64,000 bases of DNA from Betaproteobacteria bacterium (GCA_016219425.1 JACRNB010000007.1:1-64000), one strand, 5' to 3'; counted from the stretch's first letter, positions 18,980 through 28,624 are shown. Numbers and translations are program-made. The notes: generated from the sequence alone by a model not told the origin.

Positions 18980-20475
18980 GCCTGCTGGAGCGCCTGCAGC
19001 CCGGCCCCCTACCCATCTTTCGCCACACTTGGGACACCCTGGCGGAGATGTCCTTGCGCCGGGACGATCTTGCGGCGAGGGAAGTCGCCACCGAGCTTCT
19101 CGCCGACCCCCTGGCCAGTTTTTCCATCCTGCACACCATCAATCACAAGGTCTGGAACCGCTACGGCACCGCCGTCACCTCGGTGGAACATGCCCTCATG
19201 ATGCAGGGGCTGAGCGCCTACCTGAATGGCATCCGCCGCATCCCCATTCTGGAAGCCAGCCCGGCAGGACGCGATCCCCGCGCCCTGCACGCGCTCCACA
19301 CGTTGACCCGACGCGCCCAGCACGCCGCCTGGCAGGCGCGGGACTTCGCCGTGCTGCACACCGATGTGCGCTCGGAAGAGGTGCAGGTGGCGGCGCTGTT
19401 CCACTTCTTCCCTGAATACCTGCTCTGGTTGCGCGCACCGGATGTCGCGCGGGCGCTGCGCCGGGCGGAACGACGCGCCCCCCGGCATGATCCCCAGAGC
19501 CGCATCCAGGCTCAGATCAAGGCGCTGGGCCAGACCCTGCACGCCCTGCGTTTACAAGTTCTGGAGGCCTGGGACATCCCGGAACCCACCATTGATCTCA
19601 TCGACTCCCGACATGCCGACCGACCGCGTCAGGTCATCATCCGCGCCAGCATCGACATTGCGGAGCGCGCAGAGACCGGCTGGTGGGACGACTACCTGCT
19701 GGAGGACTACGTGGCCCTGGCCGGGGTGGAAAACAATCCGATGGAGATGGTGATTGCCAACGCCCACATGAACGCCGTGCGCGTGGCGCGCAGTGCAGAC
19801 TGGCTGCCGGTTCCCCCCGCCGGCGCCTGGCTGTGCATGAACCCCGGCCCCTGGCCGCCGAACGAACTGGATGACGACGAGGAGGCCGCCCCTGCTGCGG
19901 CGCACCCCGCTCCCACGGCAACCTCCCATGCCGCCGAGGAGGCGTCCGGCGTCTGCCCCATGCCGGACAAACAGAAATTCCAGGATTCCCTGCTCAATAT
20001 TGATGCGCATCTGGACGGCAGCCTCACCATGAACCAGATGTCCGCCATCATCCTCAAGGGGCTGCATTCCGGTCTGGGCCTGACGCGCCTGTTGTTCGCC
20101 ACCGTCAGTCCGGACGGAAAACGCCTCAAGGCCCACGTCACCCTGGGCATTCCTCAGGACGACCCGTTGCGCCACTTCCAGTTGACGCTGGGCGGCAATG
20201 ATTTGTTTGGCCAGCTCATGAACAAGATGCAAGGCGTCTGGGTGAACGAGGGTAACCGGGAAAAACTCCGGGCCATGATGACCCCGGACCTGCAACAGAT
20301 GATCGCCGCACCGGATTTCTACGCCATGAGCCTGCACGTCAATGATCGACCCGCCGGGCTGATCTACGCCGACCGCGGCCATCACGGCTGTTCCCTGGAC
20401 CCGACTACCTATACCGACTTCAAGCTCCTGTGCATGAAGGCGGCGCGCGGGCTGGGCAAGGTCCGCTTCGGCTAG
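18976..20475 (+). CDS. HDOD-domain protein with C-terminal GAF-like region
   Basis: 499 residues. The N-terminal region to about 280 resembles an HDOD (non-catalytic HD-related) signalling domain: early prolines, helical LLADPLASFSILHTINHK, and SVEHALMMQGLSAYLNGIRR. An acidic, alanine/proline-rich linker (about 298-325, DDDEEAAPAAAHPAPTA) leads to a GAF-like domain (from PMPDKQKFQDSLLNIDAHLD; GLGLTRLLFATVSPDGKRL). HDOD proteins often act in motility or second-messenger regulation. Its place behind motAB fits that, but the function is inferred. Confidence 0.7.
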   Translation: MSLLERLQPGPLPIFRHTWDTLAEMSLRRDDLAAREVATELLADPLASFSILHTINHKVWNRYGTAVTSVEHALMMQGLSAYLNGIRRIPILEASPAGRDPRALHALHTLTRRAQHAAWQARDFAVLHTDVRSEEVQVAALFHFFPEYLLWLRAPDVARALRRAERRAPRHDPQSRIQAQIKALGQTLHALRLQVLEAWDIPEPTIDLIDSRHADRPRQVIIRASIDIAERAETGWWDDYLLEDYVALAGVENNPMEMVIANAHMNAVRVARSADWLPVPPAGAWLCMNPGPWPPNELDDDEEAAPAAAHPAPTATSHAAEEASGVCPMPDKQKFQDSLLNIDAHLDGSLTMNQMSAIILKGLHSGLGLTRLLFATVSPDGKRLKAHVTLGIPQDDPLRHFQLTLGGNDLFGQLMNKMQGVWVNEGNREKLRAMMTPDLQQMIAAPDFYAMSLHVNDRPAGLIYADRGHHGCSLDPTTYTDFKLLCMKAARGLGKVRFG

Positions 20476-20551
20476 ATTCCCCAGGCGAGACCCCGCCGGG
20501 CGCTACGACGCCTCCAGTACACTTCGCGCCAGGACAACACGAACGAGCGCG

Positions 20552-21298
20552 ATGCCCTTCCCCCTCCAAGACGCTGCACTGGCCGCTTTGATCCTGCTCT
20601 TCGCCTTCTTCATCCGCGGCATTGCGGGATTCGGCTCCGGCCTCATCGCGGTCCCCCTGCTGGCGTTGTTCCTGCCGCTCACCTATGTCGTGCCTGCGAT
20701 CCTGTTACTGGACCTGGTCGCTTCAATCCGGCTCGGCGGCATCGGACGGCAGCATGTGCACTGGGGGGAAGTCAGATCCCTGCTGCCGCCGACGCTGATC
20801 GGGGTCGTACTGGGCACCACGGTCCTGGTCTCCGCCCCCAAGGCCCCCATCCTCACGCTGCTGGGTGGCTACATCATCCTGGCCGGGCTGCGCAGTCTGC
20901 TCATGCACCTGGATCACGGACGCCACCTTTCGCACTGGTGGGCTGTGCCCACCGGGCTGGTGGGCGGCACGATCTCCGGCCTGTTCGGCACTGGCGGCCC
21001 GCCCTACGTCATCTACATCACCCATCGCCTGCGCGACAAGGCGCGCATCCGCGCCACCGTCTCCGCCATCTTCACCCTGGAAGGCCTGACCCGCCTCGTC
21101 GCCGGCCTGCTCGCCGGCCTGCTCTCCGACCCCCTGCTGTGGTGGAGTCTGGCCGCCGGGCTGCCCATCCTGTACCTCGGGCTGAGGCTGGGGGAGCGCG
21201 TCCACCTCCATCTCTCGAACGAGGCCATGGAGCGGCTGATCGGAGCCTTGCTGGTCGGGGCGGGGGGCGCTGTGTTGATGAAGGCCGCTGCGGTCTGA
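20552..21298 (+). CDS. TSUP-family (TauE/SafE) membrane exporter
   Basis: A 248-residue polytopic membrane protein with about eight hydrophobic segments. The paired glycine-rich segments IRGIAGFGSGLIAVPLLALF and GGTISGLFGTGGPPYVIYIT mark the TauE/SafE family of putative sulfite/sulfonate or organic-acid exporters. The substrate cannot be told from the sequence. A 76-bp gap after the HDOD gene holds nothing recognisable. The gene is convergent with ppsA, with a shared terminator between. Confidence 0.85.
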   Translation: MPFPLQDAALAALILLFAFFIRGIAGFGSGLIAVPLLALFLPLTYVVPAILLLDLVASIRLGGIGRQHVHWGEVRSLLPPTLIGVVLGTTVLVSAPKAPILTLLGGYIILAGLRSLLMHLDHGRHLSHWWAVPTGLVGGTISGLFGTGGPPYVIYITHRLRDKARIRATVSAIFTLEGLTRLVAGLLAGLLSDPLLWWSLAAGLPILYLGLRLGERVHLHLSNEAMERLIGALLVGAGGAVLMKAAAV

Positions 21299-21318
21299 GT
21301 CTCGGACCCGCGCCCAAC

Positions 21319-21349
21319 AAAAAAGCCCGGACAAAGCCGGGCTTTTTTT
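21319..21349. terminator. Bidirectional intrinsic terminator between the TSUP gene and ppsA
   Basis: A-rich run, AGCCCGG (21324-21330), loop ACAAAG, CCGGGCT (21337-21343), T-tract to 21349. The A-run on one side and T-run on the other let it serve both converging transcripts. Confidence 0.88.
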
Positions 21350-21365
21350 GGGGCAGACCTGCGGC

Positions 21366-23729
21366 TTACCGCTTGCCCGCCAACCGCGTCCAGGTGCTCA
21401 CCACGGTATCCGGGTTGAGCGACATGGAGTCGATGCCCTGCTCCATCAGCCAGTCCGCCAGGTCCGGGTGGTCCGAAGGCCCCTGGCCGCAGATGCCGAC
21501 GTATTTGCCGTTGCGCTTGCAGGCGGCGATGGCTTCGGATAACAGCTTCTTCACCGCCGGGTTGCGCTCGTCGAAGGAGGCCGCCACCAGGCTGGAGTCG
21601 CGGTCCACGCCCAACGTCAACTGGGTGAGGTCGTTGGAGCCGATGGAGAAGCCGTCGAAGCGCTTCAAGAACTCGTCGGCGATCAGGACGTTGGCGGGGA
21701 TCTCGCACATCATCACGATCTTGAGGCCGTCCTTGCCGCGTTCCAGGCCGTTCTCGGCCAGTACCGCCAGGGCGGCGTCGGCGTCGAACAGTGTGCGCAC
21801 GAAGGGCAGCATGATCTCGACGTTGGTCAGGCCCATGTCGTCCCGCACCCGCTTGATGGCGCGGCATTCGAGCTGGAAGGCGCGGCGGAACATGGGGCTG
21901 GCGTACCGCCCGGCGCCCCGGAAGCCCAGCATGGGATTCTCTTCATGGGGCTCGTATTGCGGGCCGCCGATGAGGTTGGCGTATTCGTTCGACTTGAAGT
22001 CGGACATGCGCACGATCACCCGCTTGGGCCAGAACGCGGCGCCGATGGTGGCGATGCCTTCCACCAGCTTTTCCACATAGAAGTTGACGGGATCGCCGTA
22101 GCCGTGGGTCTTGGCGTCGATGGCGGCCTTCACGTCCTCGGGCATCTTGCGGTATTCGAGCGCGGCGTTGGGGTGGATGCCGATGGCGTTGTTGATGATG
22201 AATTCCAGCCGCGCCAGGCCCACGCCTTCATGCGGCAGGGTGGCGAAGTGGAAGGCCTGCTCCGGATTGCCGACGTTCATCATGATCTTGACGGGGATCT
22301 CAGGCATGGTCTGCACGATCCGCTCGCTCTTTTCGAACTTGAGCAGGCCTGCGTAGACGTAGCCGTCTTCGCCTTCGGCGCAGGAGACGGTGACTTCCTG
22401 GCCGTCCTGGATGGTCTGGGTGGCGTTGCCGGCGCCCACCACGGCGGGCACGCCCAGTTCGCGCGCGACGATGGCGGCGTGACAGGTGCGTCCGCCCCGG
22501 TCGGTGACGATGGCGGAGGCGCGCTTCATGACGGGTTCCCAGTCCGGGTCGGTCATGCTGGCGATGAGCACGTCGCCGGGTTGCACCAGATGCATCTGGT
22601 CCAGGGACTGGATGATGCGGGCGGGACCAGAGCCGATCTTGCTGCCGATGGCGCGGCCATGAGCCACCACGGGGCCTTTTTCCAGCATCTTGTAGCGAAC
22701 CTGGACGTTGCCGGCGCGGGATTTCACCGTCTCCGGGCGGGCTTGCAGGATGTAGAGCTTGCCGTCGATGCCGTCGCGGCCCCACTCGATGTCCATGGGG
22801 CGGCCATAGTGTTCTTCGATGATGAGGGCGTAGCGGGACAGTTCCAGCAACTCGTCGTCGTCCAGGGCGAAGCGGTGGCGCAGGCCCATGGGCACGTCTT
22901 CCACCAGGGTGGAGCGTTCGGCCACGGATTCGCTGGCGAACACCATGCGGATGGCCTTCTCGCCCAGTTTCTTGCGGATCACGGCGCGCTTGCCTGAACG
23001 AAGACCGGGCTTGTGGACGTAGTACTCGTCCGGGTTCACGGACCCCTGCACCACGGTCTCGCCCAGGCCGTAGGCGGCGTTGATGAACACCACGTCCGGG
23101 AAGCCGGATTCGGTGTCGATGGTGAACATGACGCCGGCCACGCCCAGGTCGGAACGCACCATGCGCTGGATACCGGCGGACAGGGCCACCACGGCGTGCT
23201 CGAAGCCCTGGTGGGCGCGATAGGCGATGGCGCGGTCGTTGTAGAGGGAGGCGAAGCAGCGCTTCACGGCGTCGATCAGGTTGTCGGCGCCCTGGATGTT
23301 CAGGTAGGTCTCCTGCTGACCGGCAAAGGAGGCGTCGGGCAGGTCTTCGGCGGTGGCGGAGGAGCGCACGGCGAATTGCAGGTCTTCCCCCGCTTCGGCG
23401 CACATCAGGCGATGGTTGTGACGGATGCCCGCTTCCAGACCGGGGGGCAGCGGGGTGTCCATCATCCAGCCGCGAATCTCGCGCCCGGCCTCGGCCAGGG
23501 CTACGGTGTCATCCACGTTGAGGGTCTTGATCCGCTCCGCGATGCGTCCGGCCAGGCCGTCTGTGGCGAGGTATTCACGGAAGGCGTCGGCGGTGGTGGC
23601 GAAGCCGCCGGGCACGCGAACGCCCTTGTCCGTCAGGTTGTGAATCATCTCGCCGAGAGAAGAGTTTTTCCCCCCGACCTTGTCGACGTCGTGCATCGAC
23701 AGTGTTTCAAAGCGCGCGATATAGTCCAT
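21366..23729 (-). CDS. ppsA: Phosphoenolpyruvate synthase (pyruvate, water dikinase)
   Basis: A 787-residue gluconeogenic enzyme making PEP from pyruvate and ATP. The N-terminal ATP-grasp domain starts [16 protein letters not shown]. The mobile phosphohistidine domain has [20 protein letters not shown], and the C-terminal TIM barrel ends [21 protein letters not shown] chose the ATG at 23729 ([10 protein letters not shown]) with AGAGGA upstream; a longer frame adds 17 unlikely residues. It is divergent from ppsR with only 44 bp between the starts, the standard arrangement of enzyme and regulator. Confidence 0.97.
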   Translation of the reverse strand: MDYIARFETLSMHDVDKVGGKNSSLGEMIHNLTDKGVRVPGGFATTADAFREYLATDGLAGRIAERIKTLNVDDTVALAEAGREIRGWMMDTPLPPGLEAGIRHNHRLMCAEAGEDLQFAVRSSATAEDLPDASFAGQQETYLNIQGADNLIDAVKRCFASLYNDRAIAYRAHQGFEHAVVALSAGIQRMVRSDLGVAGVMFTIDTESGFPDVVFINAAYGLGETVVQGSVNPDEYYVHKPGLRSGKRAVIRKKLGEKAIRMVFASESVAERSTLVEDVPMGLRHRFALDDDELLELSRYALIIEEHYGRPMDIEWGRDGIDGKLYILQARPETVKSRAGNVQVRYKMLEKGPVVAHGRAIGSKIGSGPARIIQSLDQMHLVQPGDVLIASMTDPDWEPVMKRASAIVTDRGGRTCHAAIVARELGVPAVVGAGNATQTIQDGQEVTVSCAEGEDGYVYAGLLKFEKSERIVQTMPEIPVKIMMNVGNPEQAFHFATLPHEGVGLARLEFIINNAIGIHPNAALEYRKMPEDVKAAIDAKTHGYGDPVNFYVEKLVEGIATIGAAFWPKRVIVRMSDFKSNEYANLIGGPQYEPHEENPMLGFRGAGRYASPMFRRAFQLECRAIKRVRDDMGLTNVEIMLPFVRTLFDADAALAVLAENGLERGKDGLKIVMMCEIPANVLIADEFLKRFDGFSIGSNDLTQLTLGVDRDSSLVAASFDERNPAVKKLLSEAIAACKRNGKYVGICGQGPSDHPDLADWLMEQGIDSMSLNPDTVVSTWTRLAGKR

Positions 23730-23773
23730 TTCGATCCTCTGAATTGTTGACCCCACAGCGTCGCCCTTCCCCC

Positions 23774-24598
23774 ATGACACCTGAGCGCACAGTCTTTTAC
23801 ATCTCAGACCACACCGGCATCACCGCCGAGATCATTGGCAAGAGCCTGCTCTCGCAATTTCCCGACGAAGCGTTCGCGACGGTGAGTCTACCCTTTGTGG
23901 ATACTCAGGAAAAAGCGATTTTTGCAGCGCAGCAAGTGCAGGATGCCTGGAAAAGGTCCAGTCTCAAGCCATTTGTGTTCTCCACCCTGACCGAACCTGG
24001 TGCACGTGCAGCATTGAATGCCTGCGGCGCTTTGGTGATGGATATCTACGGCCATTTCCTGGGCATGATGGCGGGCGAGGTGGGCTATCCCCCGGCCCCA
24101 TTGAAGGGACGATTCCATGGCATGGGGGAAACCCAGACCTACACCTCCCGCATTGACGCAGTGAACTTCGCCCTGGCGGCGGATGACGGCCTGTCCACCG
24201 AAAAATACGAGCGGGCGGAGTTGATCCTGGTGGGTGTTTCCCGCAGCGGCAAAACGCCTACCTCCCTCTACATGGCCATGCAGTACGGCCTGTGCGTGGC
24301 GAATTACCCGCTTACCCCGGAAAACTTTGAGCACCACTCCCTGCCGGGACATCTGTTGCGCCATAAATCCAAGCTTAGAGGGCTGACCCTGTCGCCGGAA
24401 CGGCTCTCCCAGATTCGCTCCGAGCGGCGCCCCAACAGCACCTACGCCTCCATAGAGACCTGCAAAAAGGAGCTGAGGCAGGCGGAACGGATGATGCAGT
24501 CGGAGGGCATCCCCATCATCGACTCCACACATCGTTCCGTGGAAGAGATCTCCTCCATCATCAAGCACTCTCTGGGCGCGGTTCAGCCCAGGGTCTGA
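23774..24598 (+). CDS. ppsR: PEP synthase regulatory protein (kinase/pyrophosphorylase)
   Basis: A 274-residue bifunctional regulator of the DUF299 family that inactivates PEP synthase by ADP-dependent phosphorylation and reactivates it by phosphorolysis. The start [20 protein letters not shown] and the P-loop-like [19 protein letters not shown] are characteristic, as is [20 protein letters not shown] near the end. It is divergent from its target ppsA. Its 3' end overlaps the convergent methyltransferase gene by 16 bp. Confidence 0.96.
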   Translation: MTPERTVFYISDHTGITAEIIGKSLLSQFPDEAFATVSLPFVDTQEKAIFAAQQVQDAWKRSSLKPFVFSTLTEPGARAALNACGALVMDIYGHFLGMMAGEVGYPPAPLKGRFHGMGETQTYTSRIDAVNFALAADDGLSTEKYERAELILVGVSRSGKTPTSLYMAMQYGLCVANYPLTPENFEHHSLPGHLLRHKSKLRGLTLSPERLSQIRSERRPNSTYASIETCKKELRQAERMMQSEGIPIIDSTHRSVEEISSIIKHSLGAVQPRV

Positions 24599-25344
24599 CG
24601 TACCCGCTCGAACAGGCAGACCGCCGCCGCCGTCGCCACGTTGAGCGACTCCACCCGCCCCGGCATGGGAATGCGGAAAGGGCGAGCGGCCTCCAGCAAG
24701 GCCGGACTCAGCCCCGACCCTTCATTGCCGAAGGCAAAAGCCGCCGGACCACGCAGATCCAGCTCAAACAGGCTGGTCTGTGCGTTCAAGGCCGCTGCAA
24801 GCACCGTACGTCGGCGCGCCAAGGCCAACAAGTCCGCATCCTCGAACAAAGACAACAAGAAATGAGCGCCCTGCCCGCCCCTCAGACACTTGGGGGACCA
24901 GGCCTCGGCGCAGCCCCTGGAAAGATGGACCGCATTCACCCCCGCACCCGCAGCCACCCGTAACAGCGCCCCGAGGTTGCCCGGATCCTGAATGTCCTCC
25001 AGCAGGACGACCCATTCGTCCTGCCCTTCCCTGGGCGCGGGGATGTCCAGTAGCGCCAGGATGCCCGTGGGGGTGTCCACCGGCGAGAGGGCGCGAAACA
25101 AGCTGTCCGGCAGTTCGATGCAGGGGACGTTGGCGTCATGCGCCAGCCCCCCTTCGGGCGACGCGCCCGCTTCCGAGACGACCAGCATGCGCGGCGCGTG
25201 ACCAGCCTCCACGGCGGCGCTCAGAAGGTGAAGGCCATCCAGCAAGGTCTGGCGCTGACGTCGGCGTGTGCGGCCATCCGTGGCCAGCGCCAGCAACTCC
25301 CGGTAGGTGGGGTTGTCGCGGGAGGTGATGCGTTTTACCGGCAT
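24583..25344 (-). CDS. TrmH/SpoU-family RNA 2'-O-methyltransferase
   Basis: 253 residues. The N-terminal substrate-binding part (KRITSRDNPTYRELLALA) resembles the RlmB/TrmH-type rRNA methyltransferases. The knotted SPOUT domain has the three motifs LEDIQDPGNLGALLR, FAFGNEGSGLSP and RVESLNVATAAAVCLFE. The target, probably 23S rRNA, cannot be fixed from sequence, so no symbol is given. Start ATG 25344 overlaps the end of the pentapeptide gene by 10 bp; the longer frame simply translates that gene in another frame. Confidence 0.88.
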   Translation of the reverse strand: MPVKRITSRDNPTYRELLALATDGRTRRRQRQTLLDGLHLLSAAVEAGHAPRMLVVSEAGASPEGGLAHDANVPCIELPDSLFRALSPVDTPTGILALLDIPAPREGQDEWVVLLEDIQDPGNLGALLRVAAGAGVNAVHLSRGCAEAWSPKCLRGGQGAHFLLSLFEDADLLALARRRTVLAAALNAQTSLFELDLRGPAAFAFGNEGSGLSPALLEAARPFRIPMPGRVESLNVATAAAVCLFERVRQTLG

Positions 25345-26210
25345 GCGCCCGCCGAGTCCTCGGAGCAGGTGCGGCCATCTTCCCAAGTGGCGTGATCCAG
25401 CCGGGCGCCTTCCCAGCGCACGCCTTCCAGTTTGGCATTGCGCAGCACGGCATAACTGAGCTGCGCGTTGGAGAAGTTGGCGCCGCGCAGATCTGCACCG
25501 TTCAGATCCGCCCCCGACAAATTGGCCCCGGAAAGATCCACATTGCGCAGGCTCGCACCGCTCATGACGGCATCCGCCAGATCCGCTCCTGCCAGTTGAG
25601 CATCGTCCAGACGCACCTTTTCCAGCCGCGCCCGCCGCGCATGGACCCCATTCAATACGCTGGAGCGCTTGTCGCAGCCTTGCCAATTGACGCCATCCGC
25701 CGCAGGAGCCAGACAATTTGTGCTCGCCTTGAGCACGATGCCGGAGGCGATTTCCGATTGTTGGCCCACCCACACGGCATATCCGATGCCCGCCAGCGCC
25801 AGCACCCCCAACACCCCCAACCAGTAGGCCGGCTTGCGCGACACCTCGGCGCGAACCAGGGCATCGGTGCGAAGGTGATCCTGCTCCAGGGAGCGACGCG
25901 CCTGTTCCGCATGCTCAGCCACCTGAGGCTCCGCGGTTTCGATGCGGGAATCCTCATCCAGCCAACGGTGACGCGCCTTCTCCCGCTCTCTTTGCCAGGT
26001 GATGGAATTGGCATTGCCAAGGGGGATGCCTTGGGTGTGATCCTCGCAAAACTGTCCGCTGTCCTGGATGGAAAGCCAGTCCCTCTCGTCCAGACTGATC
26101 TCCCACTGCGGGGTGATGGAACCGTCACGCAGCCACTCGCGTATGCGCCCGGGTGGATAGGGACCGACGATGCGACCCTCGAACCGGAGGAACCATAAGG
26201 ATTGAGTCAT
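25335..26210 (-). CDS. GYF-like and pentapeptide-repeat membrane protein
   Basis: 291 residues. The N-terminal 55 (WFLRFEGRIVGPYPPGRIRE, W at 2-residue spacing) resemble the short GYF_2-type domain. A charged region is followed by one transmembrane helix (about 135-155, YWLGVLGVLALAGIGYAVWV). About 12 pentapeptide repeats of the A(D/N)LxG type follow (for example LSGANLSGADLNGADLRGAN), which fold as a right-handed beta helix. Two cysteines close the C terminus. Topology suggests a cytoplasmic sensor head and a periplasmic helix. The function is unknown. It overlaps the methyltransferase gene. Confidence 0.75.
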   Translation of the reverse strand: MTQSLWFLRFEGRIVGPYPPGRIREWLRDGSITPQWEISLDERDWLSIQDSGQFCEDHTQGIPLGNANSITWQREREKARHRWLDEDSRIETAEPQVAEHAEQARRSLEQDHLRTDALVRAEVSRKPAYWLGVLGVLALAGIGYAVWVGQQSEIASGIVLKASTNCLAPAADGVNWQGCDKRSSVLNGVHARRARLEKVRLDDAQLAGADLADAVMSGASLRNVDLSGANLSGADLNGADLRGANFSNAQLSYAVLRNAKLEGVRWEGARLDHATWEDGRTCSEDSAGACR

Positions 26211-26255
26211 GCAAGCTCCCGCTGAAAGTGCATGGATTGTGCGGAGCGCGGAGCC

Positions 26256-26284
26256 AAAAAAAAAGCCCGGTCGGTTGACCGGGC
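26256..26284 (-). terminator. Strong intrinsic terminator on the minus strand
   Basis: GCCCGGTC (minus, 26284-26277), loop AACC, GACCGGGC (26272-26265), then nine T (26264-26256). The next upstream minus-strand gene ends beyond 28.6 kb, with a plus-strand gene in between, so this terminator is not explained by any annotated minus-strand gene. It ends a short transcript from the local promoter. Confidence 0.9.
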
Positions 26285-26366
26285 AAAATCCACCTTAGGA
26301 GGAGGATGGAGGAGACGACGCTGACAACGCTAAAGGGAGGAAAGCGTGTGAGCCAGCGTCATAAGC
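26256..26366 (-). ncRNA. Candidate small RNA with CCUCC-rich loops (anti-SD-like)
   Basis: Read on the minus strand, a promoter (26372-26400) would start a transcript near 26365. The first element is a stem-loop: GACGCTG/CAGCGTC (26354-26360 with 26317-26323) plus an inner ACGCT/AGCGT stem, enclosing the loop UUCCUCCCUUU. A linker carries CUCCUCC and CCUCCUCCU (26290-26316). It ends in a perfect terminator, an 8-bp stem with nine T (26256-26284). Length is about 110 nt. Repeated CCUCC in loop and linker resembles small RNAs that pair with ribosome-binding sites. The alternative is an attenuated leader of the pentapeptide gene, whose ATG is 46 bp beyond the T-tract. Confidence 0.5.
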
Positions 26367-26371
26367 ATTTT

Positions 26372-26400
26372 CTAATATTGAAATTGGCCGAGCAAATCAA
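26372..26400 (-). promoter_or_regulatory. Predicted promoter of the candidate small RNA
   Basis: On the minus strand TTGATT (26400-26395) and TATTAG (26377-26372) are spaced by 17 bp within a locally AT-rich segment. The start point would be about 26365, right at the first stem-loop. Confidence 0.45.
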
Positions 26401-26579
26401 TTGGTTTTGTGGAGGGAATCGGCGCAAACAGGGTGTTGCGTATTCGCAACGCATCCGCCGCAGGCCCCGTCCTTGCGGGGTTCTGCCGGGGGAAAGCCAA
26501 CAAGCGTAAGCTTTCGGACAGCCTTTGGACCCAAACGATCGCACCGATACCACTCTTCGCAACTCCCCAGGGGAAATCC
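26401..26579. other. Intergenic DNA upstream of the EF-G-like gene
   Basis: Together with the candidate small RNA this is part of a 369-bp gene-free stretch. It contains two small inverted repeats, GTTGCG..CGCAAC (about 26434-26450) and CCCCGTCCTTGCGGGG (about 26466-26482), neither with a T-tract. I see no confident promoter for the plus-strand gene. The frame that runs through it in phase with the EF-G-like gene has no recognisable protein signature. Confidence 0.5.
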
Positions 26580-28619
26580 ATGAGAAACGCCACCAACATC
26601 AGAACAATGGCCTTCGCTGGCCATGGTGGAGCCGGCAAAACCACGCTGATCGAGGCGTTGCTGGCCCGAACGGGCGCCATTCCCGAAGCCGGCAGCATCG
26701 AACGCGGGACAACGGTCTGCGACTACGACCCCCAGGAAAAAGAGCACCTCCATTCCGTCAAACTGGCCGTCGCCCATCTGGAACGCCGGGACGCCATCCT
26801 TCACCTGCTGGACACCCCGGGTTTTCCCGACTTCATGGGTCAGGCCATGTGCGCTCTGGACGCCGTGGAAACCGTCGCCGTGGTCATTGACGCCAAGAAG
26901 GGCATCGAACTCACCTCGCATCGCATGATGCACTGGGCTCAGACGCGCGGTCTTTGCCGCATGATCGTGGTGAACAAGATCGACGCTCCAGACCTGGATT
27001 TGCCGGCCCTCCTTGCCGACATCCAGACTTCCTTCGGACGCGAATGCCTGCCCATCAACCTGCCCGCTGGAGGTGGTACGCGCGTCACGGACTGTTTTTT
27101 CAACCCGGGCGGCGAGGCCGATTTCGGTAGCGTCACCGAGGCGCACCAAGCCCTCATCGACCAGGTCGTGGAAGTGGATGAAACCCTCATGGCCGCCTAC
27201 CTGGAACAAGGCAGCATCGCCCCGGCGCAGCTCCACGCACCGTTTGAGCAGGCTCTGCGCGACAACCATCTGGTCCCCGTCTGCTTTGTCTCCGCCAAGA
27301 GCGGCGCCGGCCTGGACGAATTCCTCGACATTGCCGACCAACTCCTGCCCAACCCCACGGAGGGCAACCCGCCTCTGTTCGTTCAGGGCGAAGGCGACGC
27401 CGCCAAACCCATCCTGGCCGTGGCGGAAGCGGACAAACACGTCCTTGCCCATGTGTTCAAGATCGAGATGGACCCCTATGTCGGCAAAACTGCCGTATTC
27501 CGCGTCTACCAGGGCACGGTGACGCCCGACTCCCAGCTCTACATCGGCGACTTGCGAAAACCCTTCAAGGTCAGCCACCTCTATCGCCTGCAAGGCAAGA
27601 AGCTGGAACCGGTGGACGCCTGTATTCCCGGCGACCTCTGCGCCGTCACCAAAGTGGACGACATCAGCTTCGACGCCGTCCTGCACGACGCCCCCGAGGA
27701 CGACCACATCCACATGCGCCCGCTCGACTTCCCTCACGCCGTATTCGGACTTGCCGTGCGCCCCAAGAAAAAATCCGAGGTCGACAAGCTCTCCGACGTG
27801 CTGCACAAGCTGGTGGCGGAAGACCCCGGACTGCACGTCGAGCACGACCCCACCACGCACGAGGCCGTCATCCGCGGCCTGGGCGAGACCCACCTGGCCT
27901 GGGTGCTGGAAAAGATGCGTGAGCAGTTCCGTCTGGATGTGGACACCCACCCGCCCACCATTGCCTACCGCGAGACCATCAGCAAACCGGCGGAAGGCCA
28001 TCACCGCCACAAGAAACAGACCGGCGGCGCCGGGCAATTCGGCGAGGTCTACCTGCGCATCGAGCCGATGGAACGCGGCCAGGGCTTCGAGTTTGTCGAT
28101 GCGGTCAAGGGCGGCGTCATCCCCAACACCTTCATCCCCGCCGTGGAGAAGGGCGTGCGCCAGGCCATGGACATCGGCGTCATCGCCGGTTTCCCGTTGC
28201 AAGACATCCGCGTCACGGTCTACGACGGCAAGACCCACCCGGTGGATGGCAAGGAGATCGCCTTCGTCACCGCCGGCAAGAAGGCCTTCCAGGAGGCTGC
28301 CCTGCTGGCGCGTCCGGTGGTGCTGGAACCCATCGTCAACGTCGAGCTGACCGCCCCCGAAGCCATGATCGGCGACGTCAGTGGCGACATCTCCTCACGC
28401 CGCGGCCAGATCACCGGCCACCAGAGCGGACGCGGCGGCATGCTCACCGTCGCCTGTCAGGCCCCCCTGGCGGAACTGGAAAGTCTGCAATCCCGCCTGA
28501 AATCCCTCACCGGCGGCCAGGGCTCCTACACCCTGGAATTCAGCCACTACGAAGCGGCCCCGCCTAACGTGCAACAGCAACTGGCGGCGCAGTTCAAGCC
28601 GGTGGCGGACGAGCAGTAA
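26580..28619 (+). CDS. EF-G-like translation-family GTPase (FusA2 type)
   Basis: A 679-residue GTPase with full EF-G architecture: P-loop FAGHGGAGKTTL (about 12-23), switch II DTPGFPDF, and VVNKIDAP for guanine specificity. Domain II (VFRVYQGTVTPDSQLYIGDL), domain IV (HHRHKKQTGGAGQFGEVYLR) and a C-terminal domain V (ISSRRGQITGHQSG) follow. It differs from the main fusA in its short degenerate N terminus (MRNATNIRTM) and is not in the str operon, so it is the secondary EF-G-like protein seen in many proteobacteria, whose role is poorly known. Start ATG 26580 fits the P-loop spacing. It is convergent with the Wadjet operon with 5 bp between stops. Confidence 0.88.
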   Translation: MRNATNIRTMAFAGHGGAGKTTLIEALLARTGAIPEAGSIERGTTVCDYDPQEKEHLHSVKLAVAHLERRDAILHLLDTPGFPDFMGQAMCALDAVETVAVVIDAKKGIELTSHRMMHWAQTRGLCRMIVVNKIDAPDLDLPALLADIQTSFGRECLPINLPAGGGTRVTDCFFNPGGEADFGSVTEAHQALIDQVVEVDETLMAAYLEQGSIAPAQLHAPFEQALRDNHLVPVCFVSAKSGAGLDEFLDIADQLLPNPTEGNPPLFVQGEGDAAKPILAVAEADKHVLAHVFKIEMDPYVGKTAVFRVYQGTVTPDSQLYIGDLRKPFKVSHLYRLQGKKLEPVDACIPGDLCAVTKVDDISFDAVLHDAPEDDHIHMRPLDFPHAVFGLAVRPKKKSEVDKLSDVLHKLVAEDPGLHVEHDPTTHEAVIRGLGETHLAWVLEKMREQFRLDVDTHPPTIAYRETISKPAEGHHRHKKQTGGAGQFGEVYLRIEPMERGQGFEFVDAVKGGVIPNTFIPAVEKGVRQAMDIGVIAGFPLQDIRVTVYDGKTHPVDGKEIAFVTAGKKAFQEAALLARPVVLEPIVNVELTAPEAMIGDVSGDISSRRGQITGHQSGRGGMLTVACQAPLAELESLQSRLKSLTGGQGSYTLEFSHYEAAPPNVQQQLAAQFKPVADEQ

Positions 28620-28624
28620 GGCGT

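Noticed and set aside
26328-26368. Leader peptide (MTLAHTLSSL) controlling the pentapeptide gene by attenuation
   Set aside because: The short frame has no ribosome site and begins within a few bases of the predicted transcript start. It has no run of one amino-acid codon, so translation-coupled attenuation is less likely than a small RNA.
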